A DNA stretch of 64,000 nt from Gracilimonas sp040117685 (GTDB lineage: Bacteria; Bacteroidota; Rhodothermia; Balneolales; Balneolaceae), in assembly GCF_040117685.2 (NCBI RefSeq), contig NZ_JBEDYP020000008.1, positions 62,001 to 126,000 of the forward strand, written 5' to 3'. Positions 52,337 through 60,013 of this stretch are shown piece after piece. Under the pieces are notes generated by a model, which saw only the letters and a list, made by a program, of their open reading frames with translations, made no database searches and was not told the DNA's origin. Each line of letters opens with the position of its first letter. Within the stretch, counting starts at the first letter, position 1. A program made the translations under genes and the position numbers.

Positions 52337-52384
52337 TTCGTTAATGGTTATTTGTTATTCGTTAAACCCATTAACGAATAACGA
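52337..52384. repeat. Inverted heptamer array (TTCGTTA family)
   Basis: TTCGTTA/ATGGTTA/TTTGTTA/TTCGTTA (52337-52364) facing TTAACGA/ATAACGA (52371-52384). A perfect 12-bp stem runs 52354-52365 with 52371-52382. It starts one base above the paaY ATG and nearly reaches the paaJ stop. Confidence 0.82.
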
Positions 52385-52392
52385 AATTACGA

Positions 52393-53601
52393 TTATACTT
52401 TTTCCAGTATCACCGCCATTCCTTGTCCAACTCCTACACAGAGCATACAAAGTGCATATTTGTGTGATTCTTTTTCATGAAGTTCAACGGTAGCTGTTTG
52501 CAATAATCGCTGGCCGGTCATGCCCAAAGGATGTCCAAGAGCAATGGCTCCGCCGTTCGGGTTCAGCCGGGGATCGTTATCATCCATTTCCAGCATTCGG
52601 GTGACGCCCAAAGATTGACCGGCAAATGCTTCATTCAGTTCTATGACATCCATTTCGTCCAGTTTCATGCCCGCACGTTTTAATACTTTTTGTGCAGCTT
52701 CTACTGGCCCAAGGCCCATAATTCTTGGTTCGATACCGGAAACGGCATGAGCTACAATCCGGGCTTTAGGTTTAAGCCCAAAATCCTTTATGGCTTTATC
52801 TGAAGCAATCAGTAATGCTCCTGCTCCATCATTAAGTCCTGATGCATTTCCAGCGGTAACGGTTCCATCTTTCCTGAAGGCCGGGCGAAGTTTAGCCAGT
52901 ATTTCAGCTGTTGTATCCGGACGCATAAATTCATCGTGCTCAAAGAGAATAGGGTCTCTTTTTCGCTGGGGGATTTCAACAGAGACGATTTCCTTAGCCA
53001 ATCGTCCTGAATCCCGGGCAGCTCCGGCTTTTTGTTGACTCCAGGCGGCAAATTTATCCTGATCTTCACGGCTGATTTTATGCATCTCAACTACGTTTTC
53101 AGCGGTCATGCCCATACCATCGGTCCCGTACATTTCTTCCATTTTCGGGTTGATGAACCTCCATCCAAAAGTGGAATCGTGCATTTCGGTTGTACCGGAG
53201 TAAGGGGATGAGCCTTTTCCTAATACGATAGGACCGCGGGTCATATGCTCAACGCCGCCGGTAATAAATACATCACCTTCACCGGCTTTAATAGCATGAT
53301 AAGCTTTTACGGTGGCACTCATGCCGGAAGCACAGAGGCGGTTCACCGTTTCACCGGGAACCGATACCGGGACACCGGCCAATAGGGAGGCCATCCGCGC
53401 CACATTTCTGTTATCTTCGCCAGCCTGGTTGGCACAGCCTAAAATAACATCTTCAATGGATTCGAGATCTAATTCCGGATTTCGGTTAATGAGTTCTTTG
53501 ATAGGAATTGCAGCCAGATCGTCAGCCCGAATGGGAGACAAAGATCCTTTCAATTTTCCAATGGGAGTTCGTATTCCGTCAACGATATATGCTTCTGACA
53601 T
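52393..53601 (-). CDS. paaJ: PaaJ, 3-oxoadipyl-CoA / 3-oxo-5,6-dehydrosuberyl-CoA thiolase
   Basis: Thiolase of 402 residues (E. coli PaaJ is about 401). It releases acetyl-CoA and succinyl-CoA in the last steps of the pathway. Active-site residues: Cys90 (NRLCASGMSA, acyl acceptor), His357 (GGAIALGHPLG) and Cys388 (MLCVGVGQG). The SEAYIVDGIRTPIGK opening is typical of beta-ketoadipyl-CoA thiolases. It follows paaI in transcription order, separated by an AT-rich heptamer array. Confidence 0.94.
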   Translation of the reverse strand: MSEAYIVDGIRTPIGKLKGSLSPIRADDLAAIPIKELINRNPELDLESIEDVILGCANQAGEDNRNVARMASLLAGVPVSVPGETVNRLCASGMSATVKAYHAIKAGEGDVFITGGVEHMTRGPIVLGKGSSPYSGTTEMHDSTFGWRFINPKMEEMYGTDGMGMTAENVVEMHKISREDQDKFAAWSQQKAGAARDSGRLAKEIVSVEIPQRKRDPILFEHDEFMRPDTTAEILAKLRPAFRKDGTVTAGNASGLNDGAGALLIASDKAIKDFGLKPKARIVAHAVSGIEPRIMGLGPVEAAQKVLKRAGMKLDEMDVIELNEAFAGQSLGVTRMLEMDDNDPRLNPNGGAIALGHPLGMTGQRLLQTATVELHEKESHKYALCMLCVGVGQGMAVILEKV

Positions 53602-53603
53602 AT

Positions 53604-53638
53604 AATTTTAAATTTTGAATTCTAAATTTTGAATTTCC
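53604..53638. repeat. AT-rich heptamer array (AATTNTN family)
   Basis: AATTTTA/AATTTTG/AATTCTA/AATTTTG/AATTTCC, five exact 7-base units. It starts just above the paaJ start codon and ends one base before the stop codon of paaI. The centre GAATTC makes it nearly self-complementary. Confidence 0.8.
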
Positions 53639-54052
53639 TTATTCGTGCTGCTTACCTGTTCTATAGACCGTGCCTCTGAACTCAGCCACCAGGTCTTTAT
53701 CCTGATTGGTTACTCTCACTTTATATACGCCAATGGTTCGGCCATTCTGGAGTTCTTCCGTTTCCGCTATCAAAACATCTCCAACCGATACTTTCTTGGT
53801 ATAGTTGATGTTGTTTTCCAACGCCAGTGATACAGATCCCCTGGAATTTGAGGCAAAAGCCAAAGCGCTGTCAGCAAAAGAAAAGGTGATCCCGCCATGA
53901 CAAACACCAAACCCATTGGTCATTTCATCCCTGATTTTCATCGAGATTCTGCAATAACCAGGCTCCGACTCCAATACCTCAACGCCCATCCATTGAGAAA
54001 ATGGGTCGTTCGAAAGCATTTGGCTTATAACTGGATTGATTTCTTTACTCAT
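53639..54052 (-). CDS. paaI: PaaI, hydroxyphenylacetyl-CoA thioesterase
   Basis: Hot-dog-fold thioesterase of 137 residues from the ATG at 54052. The frame runs 6 codons higher, but those codons enter a repeat array and the family begins near here. Motifs: NGFGVCHGGITFSFADSALAFASNS (about 43-67) with the catalytic Asp in FADSA, and a closing TGVYKVRV-like strand (IGVYKVRVTNQ). It removes CoA from dead-end intermediates. It lies between paaJ and paaH. Confidence 0.93.
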   Translation of the reverse strand: MSKEINPVISQMLSNDPFSQWMGVEVLESEPGYCRISMKIRDEMTNGFGVCHGGITFSFADSALAFASNSRGSVSLALENNINYTKKVSVGDVLIAETEELQNGRTIGVYKVRVTNQDKDLVAEFRGTVYRTGKQHE

Positions 54053-54069
54053 GATTTTAGGATAAAACA

Positions 54070-54148
54070 TTCAGCCGTCAGTAGTCAGCCTTCAGTTTTT
54101 GTGTGAACTAAAAAATTGAAGGCTGCGGCCTGATAGCTGAAAGCTATT
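54070..54148. repeat. Inverted heptamer array, AGCNNTC family (copy in paa cluster)
   Basis: TTCAGCC/GTCAGTA/GTCAGCC/TTCAGTT, an 18-base centre, then TTGAAGG/CTGCGGC/CTGATAG/CTGAAAG/CTATTAC. The same family as between the permeases 15-40 kb away. Its end overlaps the paaH stop codon. Confidence 0.82.
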
Positions 54149-55319
54149 ACTCATAGAAACTTTCCTGCTCAGACACCTTTTTCTTCAATAAGGGATTTGG
54201 GCGATACCGGTCTTCCCGATATTCAACCTGCAGGGCAGTCATTCGATCTAAAACATTCTTGAGGCCGATTTCATCAGCCCATTTCAAAAGTCCTTTGGGA
54301 TAGTTAACCCCGTTTTGCATGGCAAGGTCAACATCTTCAACCGAGGCAATATTCATAAATACTGCATCACAAGCTTCGTTAATGAGCATGGTCAGAATCC
54401 GGTTAAAAATTTTCTCACCCAGTTCTTTATCTGTCTTAGGTTCAGGATTATCCGCTCCTTCTCTGTAATCATAGAAACCACGGCTGGATTTTCTTCCCAG
54501 CCAGCCGGCTTCCACCATTCGCTTCTGGGCAAAGGAGGGCTTGAATCTTGGATCATAATAGAAAGCCTCAAACACGGAGCAAGTAACTTCATAATTTACA
54601 TCATGCCCAATCAAATCCATGAGTTCAAACGGCCCCATTCGGAATCCGCCAATTTCCTTCATGGCCCAATCGATAGTAGCGGCATCAGCAATGCCTTCTT
54701 CATAAATACGCAGCGCTTCTCCGTAAAAGGGCCGGGCAACCCGGTTCACGATAAAACCGGGAGTATCTTTGCCGGAAACGGTAATTTTATCCCAGTTTCT
54801 GATAAATTCTTTGGTTGATTTGAAGACATCATCTCCGGTAGCTATGCCGGGGATTACTTCAACCAGCTTCATAAGAGGAGCAGGATTAAAAAAGTGGACA
54901 CCTAAAAATCGCTCCGGTTTTTTGAGAGCTGCGGAAATAGCGGCAATGGAGAGAGAAGAAGTATTGGAAGCCAGTACACAATCACGGGGAACAATTGCCT
55001 CTAGTCTGGAAAATGTGTCTTTCTTTATATCAAGGTCTTCTACAATCGCCTCGATTACAAATCCACATTCCCCGAACCCGGCTATGTTATCCACAAACTC
55101 GATACGGTTTAAAATGCCATCCACTTCATCCTGAGTCATACGCTCTTTTTCTACCTGACGTGCAAGAATGCTTTCCAGTCCGGCTTTGGATTTTTCAAGT
55201 TGTTCAGGATAAGCATCGTATAAAAAAACCTGGTGACCTTGAGTTGCAGCAACCTGAGCAATTCCGGTTCCCATTGTTCCGGCGCCAACTACGCCAATCT
55301 TCGCATCGTTATTAAGCAT
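54147..55319 (-). CDS. paaH: PaaH-type 3-hydroxyacyl-CoA dehydrogenase
   Basis: NAD-dependent 3-hydroxyadipyl-CoA dehydrogenase of 390 residues. The Rossmann motif is GAGTMGTGIAQVAATQGH (14-31). Catalytic-region motifs are SNTSSLSI and FFNPAPLMKLVEVI, then GFIVNRVARPFYGEA, and a second helical domain with KGLLKWADEIGL. It is shorter than E. coli PaaH (about 475) because the C-terminal dehydrogenase repeat is reduced. A promoter of its own is likely, since a toxin-antitoxin pair on the opposite strand lies directly upstream. Confidence 0.9.
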   Translation of the reverse strand: MLNNDAKIGVVGAGTMGTGIAQVAATQGHQVFLYDAYPEQLEKSKAGLESILARQVEKERMTQDEVDGILNRIEFVDNIAGFGECGFVIEAIVEDLDIKKDTFSRLEAIVPRDCVLASNTSSLSIAAISAALKKPERFLGVHFFNPAPLMKLVEVIPGIATGDDVFKSTKEFIRNWDKITVSGKDTPGFIVNRVARPFYGEALRIYEEGIADAATIDWAMKEIGGFRMGPFELMDLIGHDVNYEVTCSVFEAFYYDPRFKPSFAQKRMVEAGWLGRKSSRGFYDYREGADNPEPKTDKELGEKIFNRILTMLINEACDAVFMNIASVEDVDLAMQNGVNYPKGLLKWADEIGLKNVLDRMTALQVEYREDRYRPNPLLKKKVSEQESFYE

Positions 55320-55431
55320 AAGTAAATATCGTGGTTAATCGTCTGAAAAATCGCTTCCAAGATAAGGAATCTGAAGCGGAATGCGTGGCAAATTGAGGGA
55401 AATTTTTGTGTTGTAATTAATATCGAAAAAA

Positions 55432-55448
55432 GATATCATAATGATATC
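55432..55448. promoter_or_regulatory. Palindromic operator of the toxin-antitoxin pair
   Basis: GATATCAT-A-ATGATATC, a perfect 8-base inverted repeat with a one-base centre, 22 bases before the antitoxin start. Ribbon-helix-helix antitoxins of this group bind such palindromes to repress their own operon. Confidence 0.7.
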
Positions 55449-55469
55449 AAATAAATAAGAGGTATGGTT

Positions 55470-55706
55470 ATGCCGGATGTTTTAGTAAGAAATATTGATG
55501 AAAAGACATTGAACAACTGGAAGAAGAGAGCTGAGAGAAACAATCGTTCTTTACAGGCTGAATTGAAAGAGATGATTGATTCTTTTGGGAAAACCGACCC
55601 TGAGGAAGTGAAAAAAGAAATAAGGTCTTCTCTTGAAAAATATAAGGCGGAGGGAAGAGTCTTTTCAGATAGCGTTGAAATCATCAGGGAGTTGCGTAAT
55701 CGATAA
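55470..55706 (+). CDS. FitA-like ribbon-helix-helix antitoxin
   Basis: A 78-residue antitoxin from the ATG at 55470, which has AGAGG at correct spacing; the ATG at 55464 is too close to it. The N-terminal half (MPDVLVRNIDEKTLNNWKKRAERNNRSLQAELKEMI) is the FitA-type ribbon-helix-helix. The C-terminal acidic and basic tail would occupy the toxin's active site. It is coupled to the toxin frame downstream, which it overlaps. Inserted on the opposite strand between paaG and paaH. Confidence 0.88.
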   Translation: MPDVLVRNIDEKTLNNWKKRAERNNRSLQAELKEMIDSFGKTDPEEVKKEIRSSLEKYKAEGRVFSDSVEIIRELRNR

Positions 55707-56118
55707 GTCATCATTAGTTATAGATGCCTCTGTGGCTCTTAAATGGGTTATTAACGAAGCTCAATCGGATGAAGCCTTAAATCTTTTAGATCAATTAGAT
55801 AGTATTGTTTGTCCTGAAATATTTTTCATTGAGATTGATGCTGTATTGACTAAAAGAGTAAGAATGAGAGAGTTGACCGGCGCAGAAGCTAAAAAAAAGA
55901 AAGGCTACATTCGAAGGTTACCCTGCCAATTGATCTCTACGAATAAAATTGAGGATGAAGCTTTTGAGCTTTCAACAATATTCAACCTTAGCTATTACGA
56001 TGCCCTTTACTTAGTAACATCAATACAATATGAGAGAGTGTTATATACAGCAGATATAAGGTTTTTCAACGCTGTGCAAAACACGTTGTACAAAGATAAT
56101 ATTCAGATACTTGGTTGA
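55675..56118 (+). CDS. VapC-like PIN-domain toxin
   Basis: PIN-domain ribonuclease toxin, about 147 residues from a TTG at 55675. No ATG or GTG lies in frame near the start of the fold, so the exact start is uncertain; a TTG at 55633 is the only longer alternative. Acidic active-site residues are in VIDAS, FFIEIDAVL, YYDALYLV and YTADIRFF. The frame overlaps the antitoxin end by about 30 bases, allowing coupled translation. Members cut tRNA or other RNA when free of antitoxin. Confidence 0.85.
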   Translation: MKSSGSCVIDKSSLVIDASVALKWVINEAQSDEALNLLDQLDSIVCPEIFFIEIDAVLTKRVRMRELTGAEAKKKKGYIRRLPCQLISTNKIEDEAFELSTIFNLSYYDALYLVTSIQYERVLYTADIRFFNAVQNTLYKDNIQILG

Positions 56119-56131
56119 GGTAGTTAGCGAA

Positions 56132-56911
56132 TTATTTTCCGGTAAACTCCGGCTTCCTTTTTTCCATAAAAGCTTTTACTCCCTCATTGTAATCGTGGGT
56201 TTTACCGGCTTCAGCCTGAAGTTTGGCTTCCAGTTTCATTTGTTCTTCCAGACTGTTTGAAAATCCGGCATTGAATCCCCGTTTGGTAAGGCCAAATCCT
56301 TTGGTAGGCATCCTGGCCAGTCTTGCGGCTACTTTTTTAGCTTCTTCCATATAGGTTTCAGCGGGACAGGCTTTCCAGATCATACCCATTTCAACCGCTT
56401 CTTTAGCAGAGACTTTTTCACCCAGGAATGTAAGCGCTGTTGCACGGGCAAGCCCGATGAGTCTTGGTAAGATATAGGTTCCACCACTGTCAGGAATTAA
56501 CCCGATTTGAGAAAATGACTGAATGAAAGCTGCTTCTTCGCTGGCTATTACAATATCACAGGCAAGTGCAATGTTAGCCCCGGCACCTGCGGCTGTGCCA
56601 TTCACCGCACAAACGACCGGCTTCTCCAATTTTCGGATTCCTTTAATAATAGGAATATAGGTGTGATGGACAATTTCACTGAGATCCCTTTCCGGGTCAT
56701 CCGATACTTCTGTTGCCTCAGCTAAATCCTGTCCGGCGCAAAAAGCGCGTCCTTCTCCGGTTAAAAGAACGCACCGGACGTCTTCATCAGATTCGGCTCG
56801 GTGCAGAGCTTCCTTAAGCTGATTCGCCATTTCGAAGATAAAGCTGTTTAGCTTATCCGGCCGGTTTAAGATTATAGTGAATACGCCGTTGGTAAAGTCA
56901 GTAGTAATCAC
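56132..56911 (-). CDS. paaG: PaaG, 1,2-epoxyphenylacetyl-CoA isomerase
   Basis: Crotonase-fold isomerase of 259 residues that converts the ring epoxide to oxepin-CoA. Motifs: NRPDKLNSF, GEGRAFCAGQDL (oxyanion hole), VNGTAAGAGANIALACDIVIAS, and SQIGLIPDSGGTYILPRLIG with the PaaG-type Asp. The ending REGVKAF-like stretch (YNEGVKAFMEKRKPEFTGK) matches E. coli PaaG closely. The start is GTG at 56911 (codon read as Met). A 9-base-unit repeat begins at the start codon. paaD lies 134 bases upstream. Confidence 0.94.
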   Translation of the reverse strand: MITTDFTNGVFTIILNRPDKLNSFIFEMANQLKEALHRAESDEDVRCVLLTGEGRAFCAGQDLAEATEVSDDPERDLSEIVHHTYIPIIKGIRKLEKPVVCAVNGTAAGAGANIALACDIVIASEEAAFIQSFSQIGLIPDSGGTYILPRLIGLARATALTFLGEKVSAKEAVEMGMIWKACPAETYMEEAKKVAARLARMPTKGFGLTKRGFNAGFSNSLEEQMKLEAKLQAEAGKTHDYNEGVKAFMEKRKPEFTGK

Positions 56912-57048
56912 AGATCTAAAGGATTTGGGGGTTTAACAGATTTAGTTATTGGAACCCGATCAGTATAGGTTAAGACAAAAAAATATTCTTTTGAAAACTT
57001 GTGATTCAAAAATCAGGTAAATCCGTGAATCCTACAAATCTGTAATCA
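56911..57048. repeat. Inverted repeat with about 9-base units (AAATCYGTN family)
   Basis: Left arm 56911-56946 reads in the complement as AAATCTGTT/AAACCCCC/AAATCCTTT/AGATCTG. Right arm 57017-57048 reads AAATCCGTG/AATCCTACA/AATCTGT/AATCAG. Spacing is 8-9 and less regular than the 7-base arrays. It touches the paaG start codon on one side and contains the paaD stop on the other. Confidence 0.6.
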
Positions 57049-57552
57049 GATACACTTGAAATGCTCGAAGGGCTGATCGCAGTTATTACAGAAGTACTGT
57101 GATTTGCATGCGGTAGATCCGAATTGGCTTACTAACTCGGTCTCAAAGGAATCACAAAAAGGACAAGGGACAACCTTAGTGCTGGATAAACTTTTCAGGA
57201 AATCTTCTTCATCTTCTGATTTCCCGGGAGGAGCGATACCATAATCTTTGAGCTTGGATTTTGCCTCTTTCGTCATCCAGTCGGTAGTCCATGTCTCGGC
57301 GAAATCGAGCTTAACGGAGTAATTTTCAACCCCTCGTTCTTCCATTTTCTCATTCACCAACTTCTCAATGGCATTCATAGCCGGGCAGCCGGAATAAGTA
57401 GGAGTGATTTTAACCAACACATTGTCATCTTCAACCTCAACTTTCCGGGCAATTCCCATCTCTACGATATTCAATACCGGGATCTCAGGGTCAGTAACCT
57501 CTTTGAGGTACTCCCAAATTTGCTCCTCAGTATGTAGCTGGATTGTTGCCAT
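57046..57552 (-). CDS. paaD: PaaD, phenylacetyl-CoA epoxidase assembly subunit
   Basis: A 168-residue protein of the MIP18/SufT (DUF59) type with a C-terminal metal-binding region. DPEIPVLNIVEMGI and TPTYSGCPAMNAIE (Cys56) form the SufT-like core. The tail has a CxxC pair (C130, C133), C149, C155 and C158 in a zinc- or iron-sulfur-binding arrangement, and C167. PaaD is thought to help fit the iron centres of the PaaABCE complex; this is family knowledge. It lies between paaC and paaG. Confidence 0.94.
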   Translation of the reverse strand: MATIQLHTEEQIWEYLKEVTDPEIPVLNIVEMGIARKVEVEDDNVLVKITPTYSGCPAMNAIEKLVNEKMEERGVENYSVKLDFAETWTTDWMTKEAKSKLKDYGIAPPGKSEDEEDFLKSLSSTKVVPCPFCDSFETELVSQFGSTACKSQYFCNNCDQPFEHFKCI

Positions 57553-57565
57553 GTGATTAGTAGTT

Positions 57566-57632
57566 AGATGAAAGACATAAGACGTTAGATTTTTGCGTAG
57601 CTGGTCTTACATCTTACTTCTTTCATCTATAA
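57566..57632. repeat. Inverted heptamer array (AGANNNN family)
   Basis: AGATGAA/AGACATA/AGACGTT/AGATTTT (57566-57593) facing TCTTACA/TCTTACT/TCTTTCA/TCTATAA (57605-57632), four exact units per arm with an 11-base centre. It fills the paaD-paaC gap. Confidence 0.85.
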
Positions 57633-57639
57633 TCAATTA

Positions 57640-58425
57640 TTATTTCCACTCCGCATCAGGATGCGAGCGACGCAAGAACTGCATCTGTGCCAGCATATGT
57701 CCCAAATGTTCGGTGTGAATTCCCTTCCGGCTTCCGCTCATCATAAACTGATCCCAATCCGGAACGGTTAGTGTAGCTTCTGTGAGCGTATCTTCAATCA
57801 GCTTCTTCCATTCCTCTTTAAATTCAGATGAGTCAACGCCAAGTCCTTCTTTTATCAGTAACTCGTCCACCTCATCCATATAGAACAACTCACCGAGATA
57901 CATCCAGAGTTCATCAAATGATTCCTGAATGCGATTGTGGCTTTCTTCGGTACCGTCGCCCAGGCGTAGTACCCATTCGCGGCTGTGCCGCAGGTGATAC
58001 TTGATTTCTTTGAGGTGCTTGCTGATCATTCCGGCAAACTGTTCATCTTCAGCTTCTTTCAGTCGCTCATATTGGAAATAACTGAAAGCGCTGAACAAAA
58101 ACTGACGGGCTATGGTAAAGCCGAAATCCCCTTTTGGTAATTCACAAAGCTGAAGGTTGGTGAAGTCCCGGTCATCCCGAAAATAAGCAAAATGATCCTC
58201 ATCGTGTCCTTCATCTTCAACTTCAGCTGCATATTCGTACAAGGCGGTTGCATGCCCGATTAAATCCAGCGAGATGTTAGCAAGAGCTAAATCTTCTTCA
58301 AGCTCAGGTCCGTGCCCGCACCATTCGGCGTTGCGTTGACCGAGTATCAAACGGTCGTCAGCCAACCTGAGCAGGTAGGTTAAAAATGCTTCCTGTTTAG
58401 TCAATTCTTTTGTAGCTGTACTCAT
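57640..58425 (-). CDS. paaC: PaaC, phenylacetyl-CoA epoxidase structural subunit
   Basis: A 261-residue ferritin-like subunit without its own iron site. It pairs with PaaA in the ring-epoxidising multicomponent monooxygenase. Typical stretches: YLLRLADDRLILGQRNAEWCGHGPELEEDLALANISLDLIGHA, DRDFTNLQLCELPKGDFGFTI and GDGTEESHNRIQ. The ATG overlaps the end of paaB by 4 bases. It ends in RRSHPDAEWK. E. coli PaaC is about 248 residues. Confidence 0.95.
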   Translation of the reverse strand: MSTATKELTKQEAFLTYLLRLADDRLILGQRNAEWCGHGPELEEDLALANISLDLIGHATALYEYAAEVEDEGHDEDHFAYFRDDRDFTNLQLCELPKGDFGFTIARQFLFSAFSYFQYERLKEAEDEQFAGMISKHLKEIKYHLRHSREWVLRLGDGTEESHNRIQESFDELWMYLGELFYMDEVDELLIKEGLGVDSSEFKEEWKKLIEDTLTEATLTVPDWDQFMMSGSRKGIHTEHLGHMLAQMQFLRRSHPDAEWK

Positions 58426-58724
58426 GATCTTTTCTTTACGGCTCGTGGTACACTATAAAACTGTGGATGCCGGTACGGCTTATCATTGGCGGGATCAAAA
58501 AACGGCCCCATATCTTCCGGGGTAGAAGCGGTTATGTATTTTGATTCCACCACCCAGATACTCACACCTTCATTTCTGCGTGCGTAGGTATCCCGAGCAT
58601 TTTGCAAAGCCATTTCTTTATCAGAAGCGTGCAAGCTTCCGGCATGCTCATGGGGTTTACCTGATTTGGGTTGCGTGAAAACCTCCCACAGAGGCCAATT
58701 GTCTTTATTGTTTTCTTCTGACAT
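58422..58724 (-). CDS. paaB: PaaB, phenylacetyl-CoA epoxidase small subunit
   Basis: A 100-residue subunit that joins PaaAC units into larger assemblies. WPLWEVFTQPKSGKPHEHAGSLHASDKEMALQNARDTYARRNEGVSIWVV matches the family across its length, and EDMGPFFDPANDKPYRHPQFY closes it. A 4-base overlap with paaC ensures matched synthesis. The gap to paaA is a heptamer repeat. Confidence 0.95.
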   Translation of the reverse strand: MSEENNKDNWPLWEVFTQPKSGKPHEHAGSLHASDKEMALQNARDTYARRNEGVSIWVVESKYITASTPEDMGPFFDPANDKPYRHPQFYSVPRAVKKRS

Positions 58725-58750
58725 TTATAATCTGTTTTCGAATTTTGGAA

Positions 58751-58805
58751 AGGATTGAGGACTCAGAGTATTCCTGGTTCTGAATTCTAAGTCCTGAGTT
58801 CTAAT
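58751..58805. repeat. Inverted heptamer array (AGGACTC / TTCTGAG family)
   Basis: AGGATTG/AGGACTC/AGAGTAT facing TTCTGAA/TTCTAAG/TCCTGAG/TTCTAAT. Same family as 51684. The last unit's final base belongs to the paaA stop codon. Confidence 0.82.
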
Positions 58806-59749
58806 TACGATGCCTTTTCCTGGCTCAATTTCTTCTTGCGGGCGTATTCTGTAGCAGCTTCGCGCACCCATTTGCCATCTTCATGAGCTTTACGCCGGGC
58901 TTTCATTCGATCCCGGTTCATGATGCCGTTGCCTTTAACCACGTTCCAGAATTCATCCCATGGAATATCACCAAAGTCCCAGTGCCCGGTTTCTTCATTG
59001 TATTCCAAATCCGGATCAGGAAGGGTAACACCAATGGCTTCAGCTTCCATCACCATGCGGTCCACAAAATGTTGACGCAGCTCATCATTGGTTTTAAGCT
59101 TCACCTGCCATTTAATGAGTTCAGCGCTGTTGGGAGAATCAGAATCGTGCGGGCCGAACATCATCAGGCTTGGCCACCACCAGCGATTAACAGAATCCTG
59201 AGCCATTTTCTGTTGCTCCGGGGTTCCATCCGCCATCTTGGCAAGCATCTCGTATCCCTGCTTTTTGTGAAAGCTTTCTTCCTTACAGATGCGAACATTC
59301 GCGCGGGAATAAGGGCCATAAGAAGAACGGGCAAGCATGGTTTGATTTACGATCGCTGCTCCGTCTACCAACCAGCCAATGGCACAGATATCAGCATAGG
59401 TCATGGTCGGGTAGTTGAAGATGCTGGAATATTTAGCGCTGCCATATAAATACTGATCAACCAGCTCACTTCGATCGATACCCAGTGTTTCCGTGGCGCT
59501 ATATAGATAGAGACCGTGGCCGGCTTCATCCTGAACTTTGGCTAAAAGCACCAATTTCCGTTTTAAGGAAGGGGCACGTTCAATCCAGTTGCCTTCCGGA
59601 AGCATTCCAACAATTTCAGAGTGAGCATGCTGGCTCATCATTCTGATCAATTGCTGACGATACCGCTCCGGCATCCAGTCTTTGGGTTCAATTTTTTCAC
59701 CCGCATCAATGCGGTCCTGAAATTCGTCTAACTTTTCTTGATTTTCCAT
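58805..59749 (-). CDS. paaA: PaaA, phenylacetyl-CoA epoxidase catalytic subunit
   Basis: Catalytic di-iron subunit of 314 residues that inserts an oxygen atom into the ring of phenylacetyl-CoA. Iron ligands lie in KVQDEAGHGLYLYSATE and in the EESFHKKQGYEMLAKMADG helix, the EX(n)H pattern of the family. Also WMPERYRQQLIRMMSQHAHSEIVGMLPEGNW and NRDRMKARRKAHEDGKWVREAA. It is the first gene of the run paaA-B-C-D-G. No regulator gene or clear promoter was found upstream in 59750-60013. No PaaE reductase gene follows, so electrons must come from elsewhere. Confidence 0.95.
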   Translation of the reverse strand: MENQEKLDEFQDRIDAGEKIEPKDWMPERYRQQLIRMMSQHAHSEIVGMLPEGNWIERAPSLKRKLVLLAKVQDEAGHGLYLYSATETLGIDRSELVDQYLYGSAKYSSIFNYPTMTYADICAIGWLVDGAAIVNQTMLARSSYGPYSRANVRICKEESFHKKQGYEMLAKMADGTPEQQKMAQDSVNRWWWPSLMMFGPHDSDSPNSAELIKWQVKLKTNDELRQHFVDRMVMEAEAIGVTLPDPDLEYNEETGHWDFGDIPWDEFWNVVKGNGIMNRDRMKARRKAHEDGKWVREAATEYARKKKLSQEKAS

Positions 59750-59885
59750 AAGTATGAATATACAGTTTTTTGGAAGCGCTTTTCACTCTACACAACGGGA
59801 ATTTAAAAAGAGTAGTTCGGGAATAGAAATAAAAAGAGAAGATGAATAGTATTGTGGATTCCATCTATAAGAAAACACCATTTCG

Positions 59886-59935
59886 TCCTCGTTCCGCCGC
59901 TCTGCTGCGGAATGCCCTATTGAGGCTCAGCCTCA
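59886..59935. repeat. REP element, left flank of the RAYT gene
   Basis: Two hairpins: TTCCGC...GCGGAA (6-bp stem) and TGAGGCT-C-AGCCTCA (7-bp stem), in a 50-base unit starting CCTCGTTCCGC. An inverted copy lies at 60611. Confidence 0.8.
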
Positions 59936-60013
59936 CCCATGAGAAGCATCCTCCAAAATAATTTGTAAGGAGTGTTCTCCAAATGGCTCTTACTAATTAA
60001 AAGCAAAAAAATT

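Noticed and set aside
52809..53090. 93-codon open frame on the minus strand in paaJ
   Set aside because: It is an out-of-frame shadow of the thiolase gene.
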